Assembly: GCF_910594985.1 (NCBI RefSeq)
Contig: NZ_CAJVCE010000014.1
Span: 1-64,000 of the forward strand
DNA length: 64,000 nt
Direction: 5' to 3'
Source of the DNA: Paenibacillus allorhizosphaerae
Lineage (GTDB): Bacteria > Bacillota > Bacilli > Paenibacillales > NBRC-103111
Positions 9,328-17,528 of the stretch are shown piece by piece. The notes under the pieces are model-generated. The model saw only the letters and a program-made list of their open reading frames with translations, was not told the DNA's origin and did no database searches. The position numbers and the translations under genes were made by a program. Numbering within the stretch: position 1 is the first letter of the stretch; every line of letters begins with the position of its first letter.

Positions 9328-9369
9328 AACCCCCGAATCTCGAATTATTCGAGATTCGGGGGTTCTTTT
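9328..9369 (+). terminator. Terminator of acnA
   Basis: A perfect AACCCCCGAATCTCGAA / TTCGAGATTCGGGGGTT stem with a very short loop is followed by CTTTT. The stretch from here to 9530 contains only further small inverted repeats, for example ACGGCGG / CCGCCGT at 9417-9437, with no T-run. Confidence 0.95.
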
Positions 9370-9530
9370 GTGTTACAGTGCACGCAGGCGTGCGCCCGTC
9401 CGAGAGAAATCGGAGAACGGCGGGGTTTGACCGCCGTCATGCGACTCCGAAACGTTCGCTCGGGATTCTCGCGGTACGTTGCATCGTTTGGAGACGTTCC
9501 GCCGCAGATCGCGAACTGGTACGATCGGTG

Positions 9531-10274
9531 TTATTTCAGCATCTTGCCCATGCGCCGCGCCGCTTCCATCAGGAGCGGTGCGAATTCTTTCATCTTCTCC
9601 ACCGTCAGCCGGTTGGAGGGACCGCTCGCCGCGAGCGCGGCGATCAGCCGCCCGCCCCGCGCCAGAATGGGCGCGGAGACGGCCGCTGCGCCGGGCTCAC
9701 GCTCTTCGACGCTGGTAGCGTAGCCCAGCGTCTTCACCTCCTGCAGCTGCTGCAGGAACGCAGCTGTGGCCACCGCCTGCGGCCAGGCCGGGTCGCGCAG
9801 CAGCGCCAGCTGCGCTTCGGCGGCCTCGAAGGCGACGAGCACTTTGCTCGACGCGCCGACGTACAGCGGCAGTCTCGCCCCGATCGGCGCCACACGGCGG
9901 ATCGCCTGGTTGCTCTGTACGGCCTGGACGCGGACCCGCTCCAAGCCGTCGCGTACGTACAGGCTGATCGTCTCGCCAAGCTGGTCGCGCAGCCGTTCCA
10001 TCTCCGGCAGCAGAATGAGCGCCGGATCATCGCTGTGCGTCAAATTCGCGGACAGCTCCCAAATACGGAAGCCGAGCCGATACCGCTCCGATGCCGGGTC
10101 GCGGATAATAAAGCCTTTCCCCTCCAGCGAGGCCAGCAGCCGGTGAACGGTGCTCTTGTGCAAGCTGACCCTGCCGGATATCTCCGTCAGGCTGAGATCT
10201 TCCGCTTCCGCAAAACATAGCAATATATCGAGCGCTCGCTCCACGGCGCGAACGGTTAATTTGCCATCCTCCAC
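9531..10274 (-). CDS. IclR-family transcriptional regulator
   Basis: The protein (247 residues from the chosen start) has an N-terminal winged helix (about 5-65: AVERALDILLCFAEAEDLSLTEI, then HKSTVHRLLASLEGKGFI) and a C-terminal effector domain (about 80-247) with the IclR landmarks RVRVQAVQSNQAIR, GARLPLYVGASSKVLVAF and GYATSVEEREPGAAAVSAPI. The frame is open from a GTG at 10283, but there the GAGGAG ribosome site would touch the start; the GTG at 10274 has it eight bases upstream and is preferred. The -10-like TATAAT at 10316-10321 is followed by an array of TGAAA/TTTCA half-sites (10288-10312), so autoregulation is likely. The gene faces aconitase, whose leader carries the same array, which makes acnA the best candidate target. 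The ligand is unknown. Confidence 0.9.
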   Translation of the reverse strand: MEDGKLTVRAVERALDILLCFAEAEDLSLTEISGRVSLHKSTVHRLLASLEGKGFIIRDPASERYRLGFRIWELSANLTHSDDPALILLPEMERLRDQLGETISLYVRDGLERVRVQAVQSNQAIRRVAPIGARLPLYVGASSKVLVAFEAAEAQLALLRDPAWPQAVATAAFLQQLQEVKTLGYATSVEEREPGAAAVSAPILARGGRLIAALAASGPSNRLTVEKMKEFAPLLMEAARRMGKMLK

Positions 10275-10287
10275 CCATACCACTCCT

Positions 10288-10312
10288 CGAAAAAATGTTT
10301 CACTAGTTGAAA
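10288..10312 (-). promoter_or_regulatory. Putative autoregulatory operator of the IclR gene
   Basis: On the + strand it reads CGAAA-N5-TTTCA-N5-TGAAA, the same spacing as the array at 6505-6529 (one mismatch in the first half-site). It overlaps the likely start of transcription of the IclR gene, just downstream of the TATAAT at 10316-10321 (reverse strand). Confidence 0.55.
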
Positions 10313-10439
10313 TCTATTATAGCCCATTTTTAATCATTTTAGTAGATTGTTTTGCAAATGTTGCCCCCTCGGTTATAACTCACAAGCCGCTTTCTTTTTA
10401 TAAGCAGATTACAGTTTGTTTACATTTGCACCATATGGG

Positions 10440-10468
10440 TTGACTCCACACGCATGCCGATTTACTAT
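10440..10468 (+). promoter_or_regulatory. Sigma-A promoter of the hydrolase gene
   Basis: TTGACT (10440-10445), 17 bases, TACTAT (10463-10468). It lies about 155 bases before the hydrolase ATG. Confidence 0.55.
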
Positions 10469-10623
10469 AAAATGAGCAGGATCTCTATCCTTGAATGGCC
10501 GGAATGCAACCTATCCCCAGACAGTACCGGTGGAACCGCATCATGTTAAGCGGGAAGCTCTTTCCGTTCCGAACCAGTCGTCCGTCGCACACAGTCATCA
10601 TTGTTATCAAGGGGGAGATTACG

Positions 10624-11649
10624 ATGGAAACCAACTCTTACTCGTCCGTACCGATGAATCAATCAGCGGTTGCAACCGCTGTCAGGCGCACTTCCTTTTT
10701 ACGCCGCCATAAGACGCTCCTCATGATACTGCTGTCCGCACTTCTTCTTCTGTTCAGCTTGACGATGGCGTTCCACGCGTTCGTCGCTTATACGCTTGCT
10801 AGGCCGCATATCGATCCGCTTCGATCCAACCCTGCCGCAGCTTTCGGCGCCCCTTACGAAAATATTCAATTTCCGAGCATCACCGGCTCCTCGACCTTAT
10901 CGGGCTGGTATATTCCCGCTGCAGCTGCAGCTTCCGGCAAGGAGCAGCAAACCGTCGTGTTCTCCCATGGCTACGGCGGCAACCGGGAAGAGATTTGGGT
11001 GCCGATCTACGATCTGGCCAAGGCTGCGCGCAATATGGGCTTTAACGTGGTCATGTTCGATTACGGCTATGTCCAGCCGCAATGGAACGTAACCGGTGGA
11101 CTCCGCGAATCCGAAGAACTGCTCGGCGCCGTCAAATATGCGAAAGATCAAGGCGCAAAAAAAGTATTCGTCTGGGGCTTTTCGATGGGAGCGGGCACCG
11201 CGCTGCAAGCCGCATTGCAAACGAGAGACATCGACGGCATGATTCTCGACAGCACGTTTATTCTCGAGCCGGACACCTTGTATCACAACATGAAGCAAGA
11301 AGCGAAGCTGCCCGAATTTTCCCAGCCGTTGGTCCATATGTTTTTCCCGCTCATCAACGGGGTCAGCTTGAAACAAATTCCGTATCAAACCGTGAAAGAG
11401 ACGCAATACTCGATGCCGATTTTTTTCATTCACGGCAAGCAGGATCTGAAAGCGCCCTACGATATGGCGGAGAGCATTTTCGCGCACCAGAAAGCGGATT
11501 CAGGCTCTCAGCTGTGGCTGCTCGAGAACGACGGCCACGAACTGATCTACCGCGCGCATAAAAAGAGTTATTTGCAGCTGACTACCGGCTTCCTGAAGAC
11601 CTTATCCGAAGCCCCGCCCGCGCCGATCAAGTACAGCGGAGCGCGATAA
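10624..11649 (+). CDS. Membrane-anchored alpha/beta hydrolase
   Basis: The 341-residue protein starts at METNSYSS, with AAGGGGGAG eight bases upstream; the open frame reaches further back without a ribosome site. A hydrophobic segment at about 32-58 anchors it in the membrane with the hydrolase domain outside. Serine-hydrolase landmarks are the oxyanion-type VFSHGYGGNREE (about 105-118), the nucleophile elbow GFSMGAG (about 180-186), HGKQDLKAPYD with the acid (about 272-282) and NDGHE with the catalytic His (about 305-309). The fold resembles Bacillales YqkD/BAAT-type hydrolases. Substrate unknown. The gene is not obviously in an operon; the next gene starts 82 bases later behind a hairpin. 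Confidence 0.85.
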   Translation: METNSYSSVPMNQSAVATAVRRTSFLRRHKTLLMILLSALLLLFSLTMAFHAFVAYTLARPHIDPLRSNPAAAFGAPYENIQFPSITGSSTLSGWYIPAAAAASGKEQQTVVFSHGYGGNREEIWVPIYDLAKAARNMGFNVVMFDYGYVQPQWNVTGGLRESEELLGAVKYAKDQGAKKVFVWGFSMGAGTALQAALQTRDIDGMILDSTFILEPDTLYHNMKQEAKLPEFSQPLVHMFFPLINGVSLKQIPYQTVKETQYSMPIFFIHGKQDLKAPYDMAESIFAHQKADSGSQLWLLENDGHELIYRAHKKSYLQLTTGFLKTLSEAPPAPIKYSGAR

Positions 11650-11683
11650 GCGACATAGGACAACAACCTTCCCGAATACAATG

Positions 11684-11715
11684 TCTCGTAGAGCCCGGTC
11701 CCGGGCGACGAGATG
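11684..11715 (+). other. Hairpin ahead of the fused superoxide dismutase gene
   Basis: CTCGT and ACGAG flank an inner GCCCGG-tc-CCGGGC stem. It lies some ten bases before the GGGGAGG ribosome site and is not directly followed by a T-run. It could be a weak terminator for the hydrolase gene or a leader structure affecting the next gene. Confidence 0.4.
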
Positions 11716-11731
11716 ACGGGGAGGTTTTTTT

Positions 11732-13009
11732 ATGCTGCGCGTATACGGTTCCCTGATGCCGCTAAGGGTGTTGGAAGAAATCCGTTTTTGGAAAATGCAG
11801 GAGAGGGAGCATACGATCGTTATCCGGGAATTGGCCCCTGCGCTGGAGGCTCCGTATGTCGCGCTTTTGCAGCAGTGGGAAGGAACGTTCGGCCAAACGG
11901 AAGCGGCTGCCCAGCAGTGGATCGAAACCGTGGTCCGTTTGCAGCCCCCCCTAAGTCCCTATATTGACGGGCGGGTTCGGGAGCTGCTGCAAGTAGCGGT
12001 ACTGGAGTCCGGGGAATTCATTCGGCAGCTGTTTATGCTGATGGAGCACAGCGCCCCGATCAAAGCCAGTCCGGTCATCAAAACCGTCGTTATGCATATT
12101 ATCCGGGAATCGGAATATTTTCTCGGCGTTTTGCAAGCGGCGCAGCAGCATGAACCGGATTCAGTAATGGATGGTTTGCGCGAGCAGGCATTCGGTCCGG
12201 CAGCGCCCACTGCGTTTTTTTCGGAAGACAGCGCCGAGGACGCTTCTTATGTCCCTAATAGGCCGGAAGACGATGAACCGATGCCGCTTAACGCGTCTGC
12301 CGAGGCGGATCGTTCTTCCGAGCTTACCGCTACGCAGGAGGGCCTTTGGTCGCTCGGCACGGCACCGAACGTCGATTCCGCACCGGTTCCGATCGGAGGA
12401 CACCGGCTGCCGGCGCTGCCCTATGCGTACAATGCGCTCGAACCTTATATCGATACGGACACGATGAGGCTGCACCACGACAAGCATCACCAGACGTACG
12501 TGGACGGCTTGAACAAAGCGGAGAAAAAGTTGGCTGAGGCGCGGGAGTCCGGCGACTACGATCTGATCAAGCATTGGTCGCGGGAAGCAGCGTTTCATGG
12601 CGCCGGCCATTATTTGCATACGATTTTTTGGGAGAGCATGAAGCCGGGAGGCGGCGGAAAGGCGACAGGCGACATCGCCGGAGAAATCAAGCGGTCCTTC
12701 GGCAGCTTCGATGCGTTCCGGAAACAGTTCGGCGCCGCTGCAGACAAGGTGGAGGGCGGCGGCTGGGCGATTCTCGTTTGGAGTCCGAGAAGCCATCTGC
12801 TTGAGCTGCTTCAGGCCGAGAAGCATCAGAACTTGTCGCAATGGGACGTCATCCCGCTCCTGCCGCTCGATGTATGGGAACACGCGTATTATCTCAAATA
12901 TAAAAATGCGCGAGGAGCCTATATCGAGGCTTGGTGGAACACCGTCAACTGGGACCGCGTGAACGAACGATTCAACGCTGCGCGCCAGCTGAAATGGCTG
13001 CCGTATTGA
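11732..13009 (+). CDS. Superoxide dismutase (Fe/Mn) with N-terminal DUF2935-like helical domain
   Basis: The 425-residue protein has three parts. Residues 1-150 form an all-helical domain with a FWKMQEREHTIVIRE opening and a second helix pair with ESGEFIRQLF and HIIRESEYFL, resembling DUF2935 (a ferritin-like four-helix bundle with repeated E/H residues). Residues 150-225 are an acidic linker. Residues about 226-425 are an Fe/Mn superoxide dismutase: LPALPYAYNALEPYID, first ligand His in MRLHHDKHHQTY, second in GAGHYLHTIFWESM, and Asp and His in [11 protein letters not shown]. All four metal ligands are therefore present, but the usual FNGGGH is FHGAGH. The ribosome site GGGGAGG is seven bases upstream. 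It is a second SOD beside sodA (19381). The extra domain could supply metal or a peroxide reaction; that is inference. Confidence 0.88.
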   Translation: MLRVYGSLMPLRVLEEIRFWKMQEREHTIVIRELAPALEAPYVALLQQWEGTFGQTEAAAQQWIETVVRLQPPLSPYIDGRVRELLQVAVLESGEFIRQLFMLMEHSAPIKASPVIKTVVMHIIRESEYFLGVLQAAQQHEPDSVMDGLREQAFGPAAPTAFFSEDSAEDASYVPNRPEDDEPMPLNASAEADRSSELTATQEGLWSLGTAPNVDSAPVPIGGHRLPALPYAYNALEPYIDTDTMRLHHDKHHQTYVDGLNKAEKKLAEARESGDYDLIKHWSREAAFHGAGHYLHTIFWESMKPGGGGKATGDIAGEIKRSFGSFDAFRKQFGAAADKVEGGGWAILVWSPRSHLLELLQAEKHQNLSQWDVIPLLPLDVWEHAYYLKYKNARGAYIEAWWNTVNWDRVNERFNAARQLKWLPY

Positions 13010-13055
13010 CGCTGATTGCACATCGATTCCACTGATCGCAACCGGAACAGCCAGA

Positions 13056-13104
13056 ACAAAGCGCCCTTCGCAACGCCCCTATAGGGGTGACGAAGAGCGC
13101 TTAT
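13056..13104. terminator. Bidirectional terminator between the fused SOD gene and folE
   Basis: A long palindrome, AAGCGC-CTTCG-GCCCC / GGGG-CGAAG-GCGCTT, lies between the convergent genes. The reverse-strand side ends GCGCTTTGTTCT. T-runs are short on both sides, so strength is uncertain. Confidence 0.6.
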
Positions 13105-13169
13105 TTGATCGGCGCGGGATCCGTTCCGGCAGCCAAACGGGCCGGCCGGTCCACCAAATCCAATGCTGC

Positions 13170-13760
13170 TTACTGTTTGATCAAGGATAAAAATTCCGAC
13201 CGCGATGCGGCCTCTTTGCGGAAAACGCCGCGAACCGCCGAAGTGACGGTTTTGCTCCCCGGTTTTTTCACGCCGCGGGCGCACATGCACAAGTGCTCGC
13301 CTTCCACCACGACCATGCAGCCGTGCGGCTCCAGCACTTCCTCGATGATATCCGCGATCTCGGACGTAATGCGTTCCTGCACCTGCAGGCGGCGGGTAAC
13401 GGCTTCCACCAATCGGGCAAACTTGCTAAGCCCGGCGATCCTCCCGCTCGGAATATAACCGATGTGGATTTTACCGAAAAACGGCGCCATATGATGTTCG
13501 CACTGGCTGTAGTAGACGATATCTTTCACGATGACAAGCTCCTCGTGCTTCTCATCAAAGGCTACGCCTAATATTTCTCTGACGTCCGCTTCATATCCGC
13601 CAAATATTTCTTCATACATGCGAGTCACCCTCGCAGGGGTTTCGAGCAACCCTTCCCGATCGACATCTTCACCGATCAAGCGCAAAATTTCACGTACATG
13701 GTACTCTACCTGCTCGCGGTTTTCAGCTACCCGGTTGTTTTTGTATTCCTTCGCCGGCAT
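13170..13760 (-). CDS. folE: GTP cyclohydrolase I
   Basis: FolE converts GTP to dihydroneopterin triphosphate, the first step of folate (and, in organisms that make it, queuosine) synthesis. With the start at MPAKEYKNN the protein has 196 residues, close to the Bacillus MtrA length; the ATG two codons upstream overlaps too closely with GGAGGGA, which is eight bases from the chosen one. Zn ligands and active-site residues are visible in [20 protein letters not shown] (Cys and His), [13 protein letters not shown] (second Cys) and the family end [10 protein letters not shown]. Queuosine maturation gene queG lies on the same strand 2 kb away, so FolE could serve both folate and queuosine; this is inference. 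Confidence 0.96.
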   Translation of the reverse strand: MPAKEYKNNRVAENREQVEYHVREILRLIGEDVDREGLLETPARVTRMYEEIFGGYEADVREILGVAFDEKHEELVIVKDIVYYSQCEHHMAPFFGKIHIGYIPSGRIAGLSKFARLVEAVTRRLQVQERITSEIADIIEEVLEPHGCMVVVEGEHLCMCARGVKKPGSKTVTSAVRGVFRKEAASRSEFLSLIKQ

Positions 13761-13820
13761 GCGCATTCCCTCCCCTTGTCCGTCTCCCGAGAAGAAGCCT
13801 GCAAGTCCGATTGTCAGGCT

Positions 13821-14033
13821 TTACGGACGAAACTTTTTGTTTTTCATCATTTGCTGCATCTTGTTCATCTGCTGCTTGTTCAAGTTGTAGCCCATCTGCT
13901 TCGCCATCCGCTGAAGCATCTCGGGATCGCCTTGCATTTTCTCCATCTGCTTGCGCAAATACGTTACCCCGATAAAAAATCCTCCGACGCCGCCTGCTAT
14001 TAAGGCAACGATCGCTGTGACAGCATACCACAT
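13821..14033 (-). CDS. yneF: YneF family small membrane protein (UPF0154)
   Basis: A 70-residue protein with one N-terminal transmembrane helix (about 4-25, AVTAIVALIAGGVGGFFIGVTY), then a positively charged Met-rich tail (LRKQMEKM, MLQRMAKQMG, MNKMQQMMKNKK). This matches the YneF/UPF0154 family of Firmicutes, whose function is not known. A good sigma-A promoter (14070-14098) and a GAGGTGGG ribosome site precede it. It ends 61 bases before folE on the same strand, so the two may be co-transcribed. Confidence 0.9.
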   Translation of the reverse strand: MWYAVTAIVALIAGGVGGFFIGVTYLRKQMEKMQGDPEMLQRMAKQMGYNLNKQQMNKMQQMMKNKKFRP

Positions 14034-14069
14034 AATCTCGTACCCACCTCAAAAAATTAATCAATGTTC

Positions 14070-14098
14070 ATCATAGCACGACTGCCGTTCCGTTACAA
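14070..14098 (-). promoter_or_regulatory. Sigma-A promoter of yneF
   Basis: On the reverse strand TTGTAA (14093-14098), 17 bases, TATGAT (14070-14075); the start codon is about 37 bases downstream of the -10. Confidence 0.65.
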
Positions 14099-14147
14099 TC
14101 GGCACCTGTCGCTGAAATTCGCAGAAAGCCAGAACGACCCGCTCGGA

Positions 14148-15179
14148 CTACATCAGCACGTTTTCGATAAAAACGGTGTTATGCTTCGCCAGATCGATTT
14201 CTTTGATTGCGAGCTCACGGTCCCCGCTGTTCTTCACGATGCGGACGACCGGACGACCGGGCAGCCCGCGGTGTTGTCCGACCACAACGCCCGTCTCCTT
14301 CGTAGACAAACGAACGGAAGTTCCCGTCGGATAGACGGAAACGCTGCGCAAAAACGGAATGACCGCTTCGCGGTCGAGCTTCGTCCCCGCAAGCGCCATC
14401 ATATATTCGCAAGCTTCGTGCGGCAGCATCCGCCGCCCCTGCGAAAGGTCGAACAGCAAGTTGTCGTACGTATTCGCAACCGCCACAATGCGCGCATATA
14501 AATGAATCTCCTCCATTTTCAAACGGCGCGGCTTCCCTTCCCCATCCATCGTCTCGTGATGCTGGAAGGCGACATGCGCAATAAGCAGGCTCAGCTCGCG
14601 TTTATGCTTGAGCACTTCGAAGCCGCGCCATGCGTGATGCTTGCGGGAATCTTCGCTCTCATCGTCGGCCGTGAGCTCGAGCTTGCCGACATCGTGCAGC
14701 AGCGCGCCGATGGCGAGTTCGCGCAGTTGGCTCGTCGGCAAGCCCATGTTGATGCCGATCAATGTGGACATCATGCAGACGTTCACCGCATGCACATACA
14801 TCTCGTTGTCCTTGGAACGAATGTCCGACAGCTGCACGAGCACTTCCTTGTTCTTCATGATCTCTTCCAGCAAGGAATCGACGCTCTGGTGAATATACTT
14901 GGTATTGATATCTTTGCCCGAACGGATCGACTCGAACGTTTCGCACATGCGCTGAATGACGACCCGTTTCGTTTCCTCCGACACCAGCTCCGGAATTTCA
15001 ATATCGTCAAATTGCTGGTCTTTTATGAAAATCATCGTTACGCCGATCCGTCTCAGCGTGTTGATCATATATACCGTCAACTGCACGCCTTCGGACAGCA
15101 AAACGGCTCCGTTGCTCGAGAAGATCGTCCGCCCCAAATACTGGCCCGATTCCACACTTTCGATGTCAACATATCTCAT
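14148..15179 (-). CDS. HD-GYP-type signalling phosphodiesterase
   Basis: The protein has 343 residues from MRYVDIESV. The ATG overlaps the stop codon of ogt as ATGA, so translation is probably coupled; the longer open frame upstream is inside ogt. Residues 1-100 form a small N-terminal domain of the kind found in Bacillales HD-GYP proteins. The HD domain shows HAVNVCMMSTLIG, LLHDVGKLEL (HD pair) and QHHETMDGEGKP. The last motif is HHE-x-D-G-x-G-KP, so the usual Tyr of GYP is replaced by Lys. Such proteins degrade cyclic di-GMP, but activity of the GKP form is not assured. It is last in the operon ygaC-lepB-queG-ogt-HD-GYP. Confidence 0.85.
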   Translation of the reverse strand: MRYVDIESVESGQYLGRTIFSSNGAVLLSEGVQLTVYMINTLRRIGVTMIFIKDQQFDDIEIPELVSEETKRVVIQRMCETFESIRSGKDINTKYIHQSVDSLLEEIMKNKEVLVQLSDIRSKDNEMYVHAVNVCMMSTLIGINMGLPTSQLRELAIGALLHDVGKLELTADDESEDSRKHHAWRGFEVLKHKRELSLLIAHVAFQHHETMDGEGKPRRLKMEEIHLYARIVAVANTYDNLLFDLSQGRRMLPHEACEYMMALAGTKLDREAVIPFLRSVSVYPTGTSVRLSTKETGVVVGQHRGLPGRPVVRIVKNSGDRELAIKEIDLAKHNTVFIENVLM

Positions 15180-15709
15180 AAGGCGCCCCCGCTCATTATA
15201 CCTTCGTGTTGGAGCAAATACGTTTTGATATCGAGCCCGCCGCCGTACCCCACGAGCGCCCCGCCCGAGCCGATAATGCGGTGGCAAGGGACGATCAGCG
15301 GCACCGGGTTGCGGTTGTTCGAGCCTCCGACCGCGCGAACCGCCTTCGGAGCTCCGATGCGCTCGGCAATTTGTTTATACGAACGCGTCTCGCCGAAAGG
15401 AACTTCGAGCAGCGCCTGCCACACCTTCACTTGAAACGGCGTCCCGCGCAGTGCGAGCGGCATGTCGAACCGCTCCCGCGTGCCGGCAAAATAGTCCTGC
15501 AGCTGTGCCGCCGCCTCCGATAACGCCTCCGGGTCACGCTGCCACTGCACAGTGCTGTACCAACGCTTCGACCAGTTGCTCAGCTCACGTTCTACGTCCG
15601 CGAACCCGCCGAACTCCACATGGCAAAGCCCCGGCTGTTCTCCACCGCTCCAGCCCAGCGTCAGCACGCCGATCGGCGACTTGATTTCATCATACTTCAT
15701 CGTTTCCAT
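15176..15709 (-). CDS. ogt: Methylated-DNA--protein-cysteine methyltransferase
   Basis: Ogt removes methyl groups from O6-methylguanine by transferring them to its own cysteine, a suicide repair reaction. The 177-residue protein shows GTPFQVKVWQALLEVPFGETRSYKQIAERIGAPKA, the Asn hinge (GGSNNRNP), and the active centre VPCHRIIG with the acceptor Cys, followed by GGALVGYGGG. The start overlaps the end of queG by 20 bases, with GGGTGA about eight bases upstream; its own stop overlaps the HD-GYP start. Length and motifs are normal. Confidence 0.95.
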   Translation of the reverse strand: METMKYDEIKSPIGVLTLGWSGGEQPGLCHVEFGGFADVERELSNWSKRWYSTVQWQRDPEALSEAAAQLQDYFAGTRERFDMPLALRGTPFQVKVWQALLEVPFGETRSYKQIAERIGAPKAVRAVGGSNNRNPVPLIVPCHRIIGSGGALVGYGGGLDIKTYLLQHEGIMSGGAL

Positions 15710-16916
15710 GCTCGTTCACCCGCTTGCTTTCATCGAATGTGTCCAGTGCCTTCCCGATTTCGCTGCGCGCGGCTTCGTCGCGCTCCCGTTCCTGTGCGGC
15801 GGCGAGCGCCTCCCGCGCCGCCCGGCCGCCGATGCGGCCGAGCGCCCAGGCCGCCGTAGCCCGTATCTCGGGACGCTCGTCCCCCAGCAGCAGCTCGGTG
15901 AGCTGCGGCACGCTGCTCGCGTCCCGGAAATTGCCCAGCGCGAGAATCGCATTGCGCTGGATTGGTTTGCGCCCGCGCCAGGAGGCCGCGCTCGTGCCGA
16001 ACCGCTCCTTGAACTCGCGGTTCGACATGAAGAGCAGCGGCTTCAGCAGCGGCTTGACCTGTTCCGGCTCCGGGGTCAGCTCCGGATGATGCGCGAAATG
16101 CACGCCTTTGTTTTTCGGACATACGATCTGGCACGTATCGCAGCCGTACAGCCGGTTCCCGATCTTCCGCTTAAGCTCGTCGTCCTCGATGATCCCTTTC
16201 GTCTGCGTCAAAAACGAAACGCACCGCTGCGCGTTTAGCTGACCCGGTCCGACGAGCGCGCCGGTCGGACAAGCGTCGATGCACAGCGTACAATCGCCGC
16301 AGCTTTCCGTGACCGGCTTGTCCGGCGGCAGCGGGATGTTCGTGATCATCTCGCCGAGATATACCCACGAACCGAACTCCGGCGTAATGACGGAGCAGTT
16401 TTTGCCGACCCAGCCGATGCCGGCGCGCTCGGCGACCGCCCGGTCGACAAGCGCCCCCGTGTCGACCATGCTCTGCACCCGCGCTCCCGGTACGCGGGCG
16501 AGCAGCCATGCTTCCAGCCGCTCGAGCCGGCTGCGCAGCACGTGGTGATAGTCCGTTCCCCAGGCGGAACGGGATAAAATGCCGCGGTACGCCCCCGGCT
16601 CCGATCGCGGCGGATTTTCCAGCTTCGACGGATAGGCGATCGCGATGGACAGGATCGACTTCGGCTCCGCCAGCGTCAGCGCCGGGTCCACCCGCTTCTC
16701 GATGTCCTTCTCTTCGAAGCCCGATTCGTACCCCTTCTCGCGGTGCTTAAGCAAAATATGCTTGAGCTCGGTGAACGGCTCGGCACTCGCTACGCCGAGC
16801 TTATCGATGCCGAACTCAGGCAAAGCAGCCATCAGCTCTTCTTTCAGCCGCTGCCAATCGGTTCGAGCGCTTCCGTCTGAAGCCGCGTTCCATTGTTCGT
16901 CCGAGTGATTCATCAT
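15690..16916 (-). CDS. queG: Epoxyqueuosine reductase
   Basis: QueG reduces epoxyqueuosine to queuosine in the tRNA anticodon, using cobalamin and two [4Fe-4S] clusters. From MMNHSDEQ the protein has 408 residues. The cluster motifs are CGDCTLCIDACPTGAL and, after AQRCVSFLTQ, YGCDTCQIVCPKNKG. The C-terminal 90 residues form HEAT-like repeats (RNAILALGNF, VPQLTELLLGDERPEIRATAAWALGRIGG), as in Bacillus QueG. The frame is open to 16970, but that would overlap lepB and there is no ribosome site there; the ATG pair at 16911-16916 has a weak TAAGGCC-type site and lies 14 bases after lepB. It is the third gene of the operon. Confidence 0.94.
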   Translation of the reverse strand: MMNHSDEQWNAASDGSARTDWQRLKEELMAALPEFGIDKLGVASAEPFTELKHILLKHREKGYESGFEEKDIEKRVDPALTLAEPKSILSIAIAYPSKLENPPRSEPGAYRGILSRSAWGTDYHHVLRSRLERLEAWLLARVPGARVQSMVDTGALVDRAVAERAGIGWVGKNCSVITPEFGSWVYLGEMITNIPLPPDKPVTESCGDCTLCIDACPTGALVGPGQLNAQRCVSFLTQTKGIIEDDELKRKIGNRLYGCDTCQIVCPKNKGVHFAHHPELTPEPEQVKPLLKPLLFMSNREFKERFGTSAASWRGRKPIQRNAILALGNFRDASSVPQLTELLLGDERPEIRATAAWALGRIGGRAAREALAAAQERERDEAARSEIGKALDTFDESKRVNEHGNDEV

Positions 16917-16930
16917 GGCCTTATTACGCC

Positions 16931-17527
16931 TTACAGGCTCCTCCACTTCTGCAGCGGCCACACGATCCATTCCGCCTTCCCTTCCACCTGGCCGATCGAG
17001 ACGGCGCCAAAGCTGCGGCTGTCATAGCTGGCATAGCGGTGCCGGTTGTCGCCCATGACAAACAGATGGTTGTCGGCAACCGTATACGGCTCAAAACGGC
17101 CGTCTTCAATGGCGGAATCCGTGTAAGCTTCCTGCACTTCTTGGTCGTTCACGTACAGTTTTCCACTGCGGATGGACACTTCATCCCCTGCGACGGCGAT
17201 AACCCGTTTCACAAGGTACGGGTGCGTTGAAGCGATACCATCCGCCTCCTTGATCACAACGACGTCCCCTCGTTTAAGGAAGCCGGTAAAACGGACCGTT
17301 TTGTTAATGAAGAGCCATTCCCCTTCTTCCAGCGTCGGCTGCATGGACGCCCCCCGCACCGTGGAAAGATGAAAACCGAATTGATGAATGACAACCACGG
17401 CAATCAAGGCGATAACGATCGACTTCATCCAATCCCATACTTCAAGCAGCAGCCCGGTGCCCTCGTCTTCGCCCACCGGTACGCCAGAAAATTCGTCGCT
17501 GCTTTTTTTAGGAGAAAACAGCCGCAT
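16931..17527 (-). CDS. lepB: Signal peptidase I
   Basis: This membrane-bound serine/lysine protease removes signal peptides from exported proteins. The chosen ATG (MRLFSPKK, 198 residues) has GGAGGG five to six bases upstream and lies one base after the stop of ygaC; the longer frame has no ribosome site. A single transmembrane helix spans about 35-55 (SIVIALIAVVVIHQFGF). The catalytic Ser is in GASMQPTLEEGEWLF (about 60), the Lys in YLVKRVIAVAGD (about 107), and the conserved MGDNRHRYASYDSRSFG box is near the end. The size is usual for Gram-positive SipS-type enzymes. Confidence 0.96.
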   Translation of the reverse strand: MRLFSPKKSSDEFSGVPVGEDEGTGLLLEVWDWMKSIVIALIAVVVIHQFGFHLSTVRGASMQPTLEEGEWLFINKTVRFTGFLKRGDVVVIKEADGIASTHPYLVKRVIAVAGDEVSIRSGKLYVNDQEVQEAYTDSAIEDGRFEPYTVADNHLFVMGDNRHRYASYDSRSFGAVSIGQVEGKAEWIVWPLQKWRSL

Positions 17528-17528
17528 C

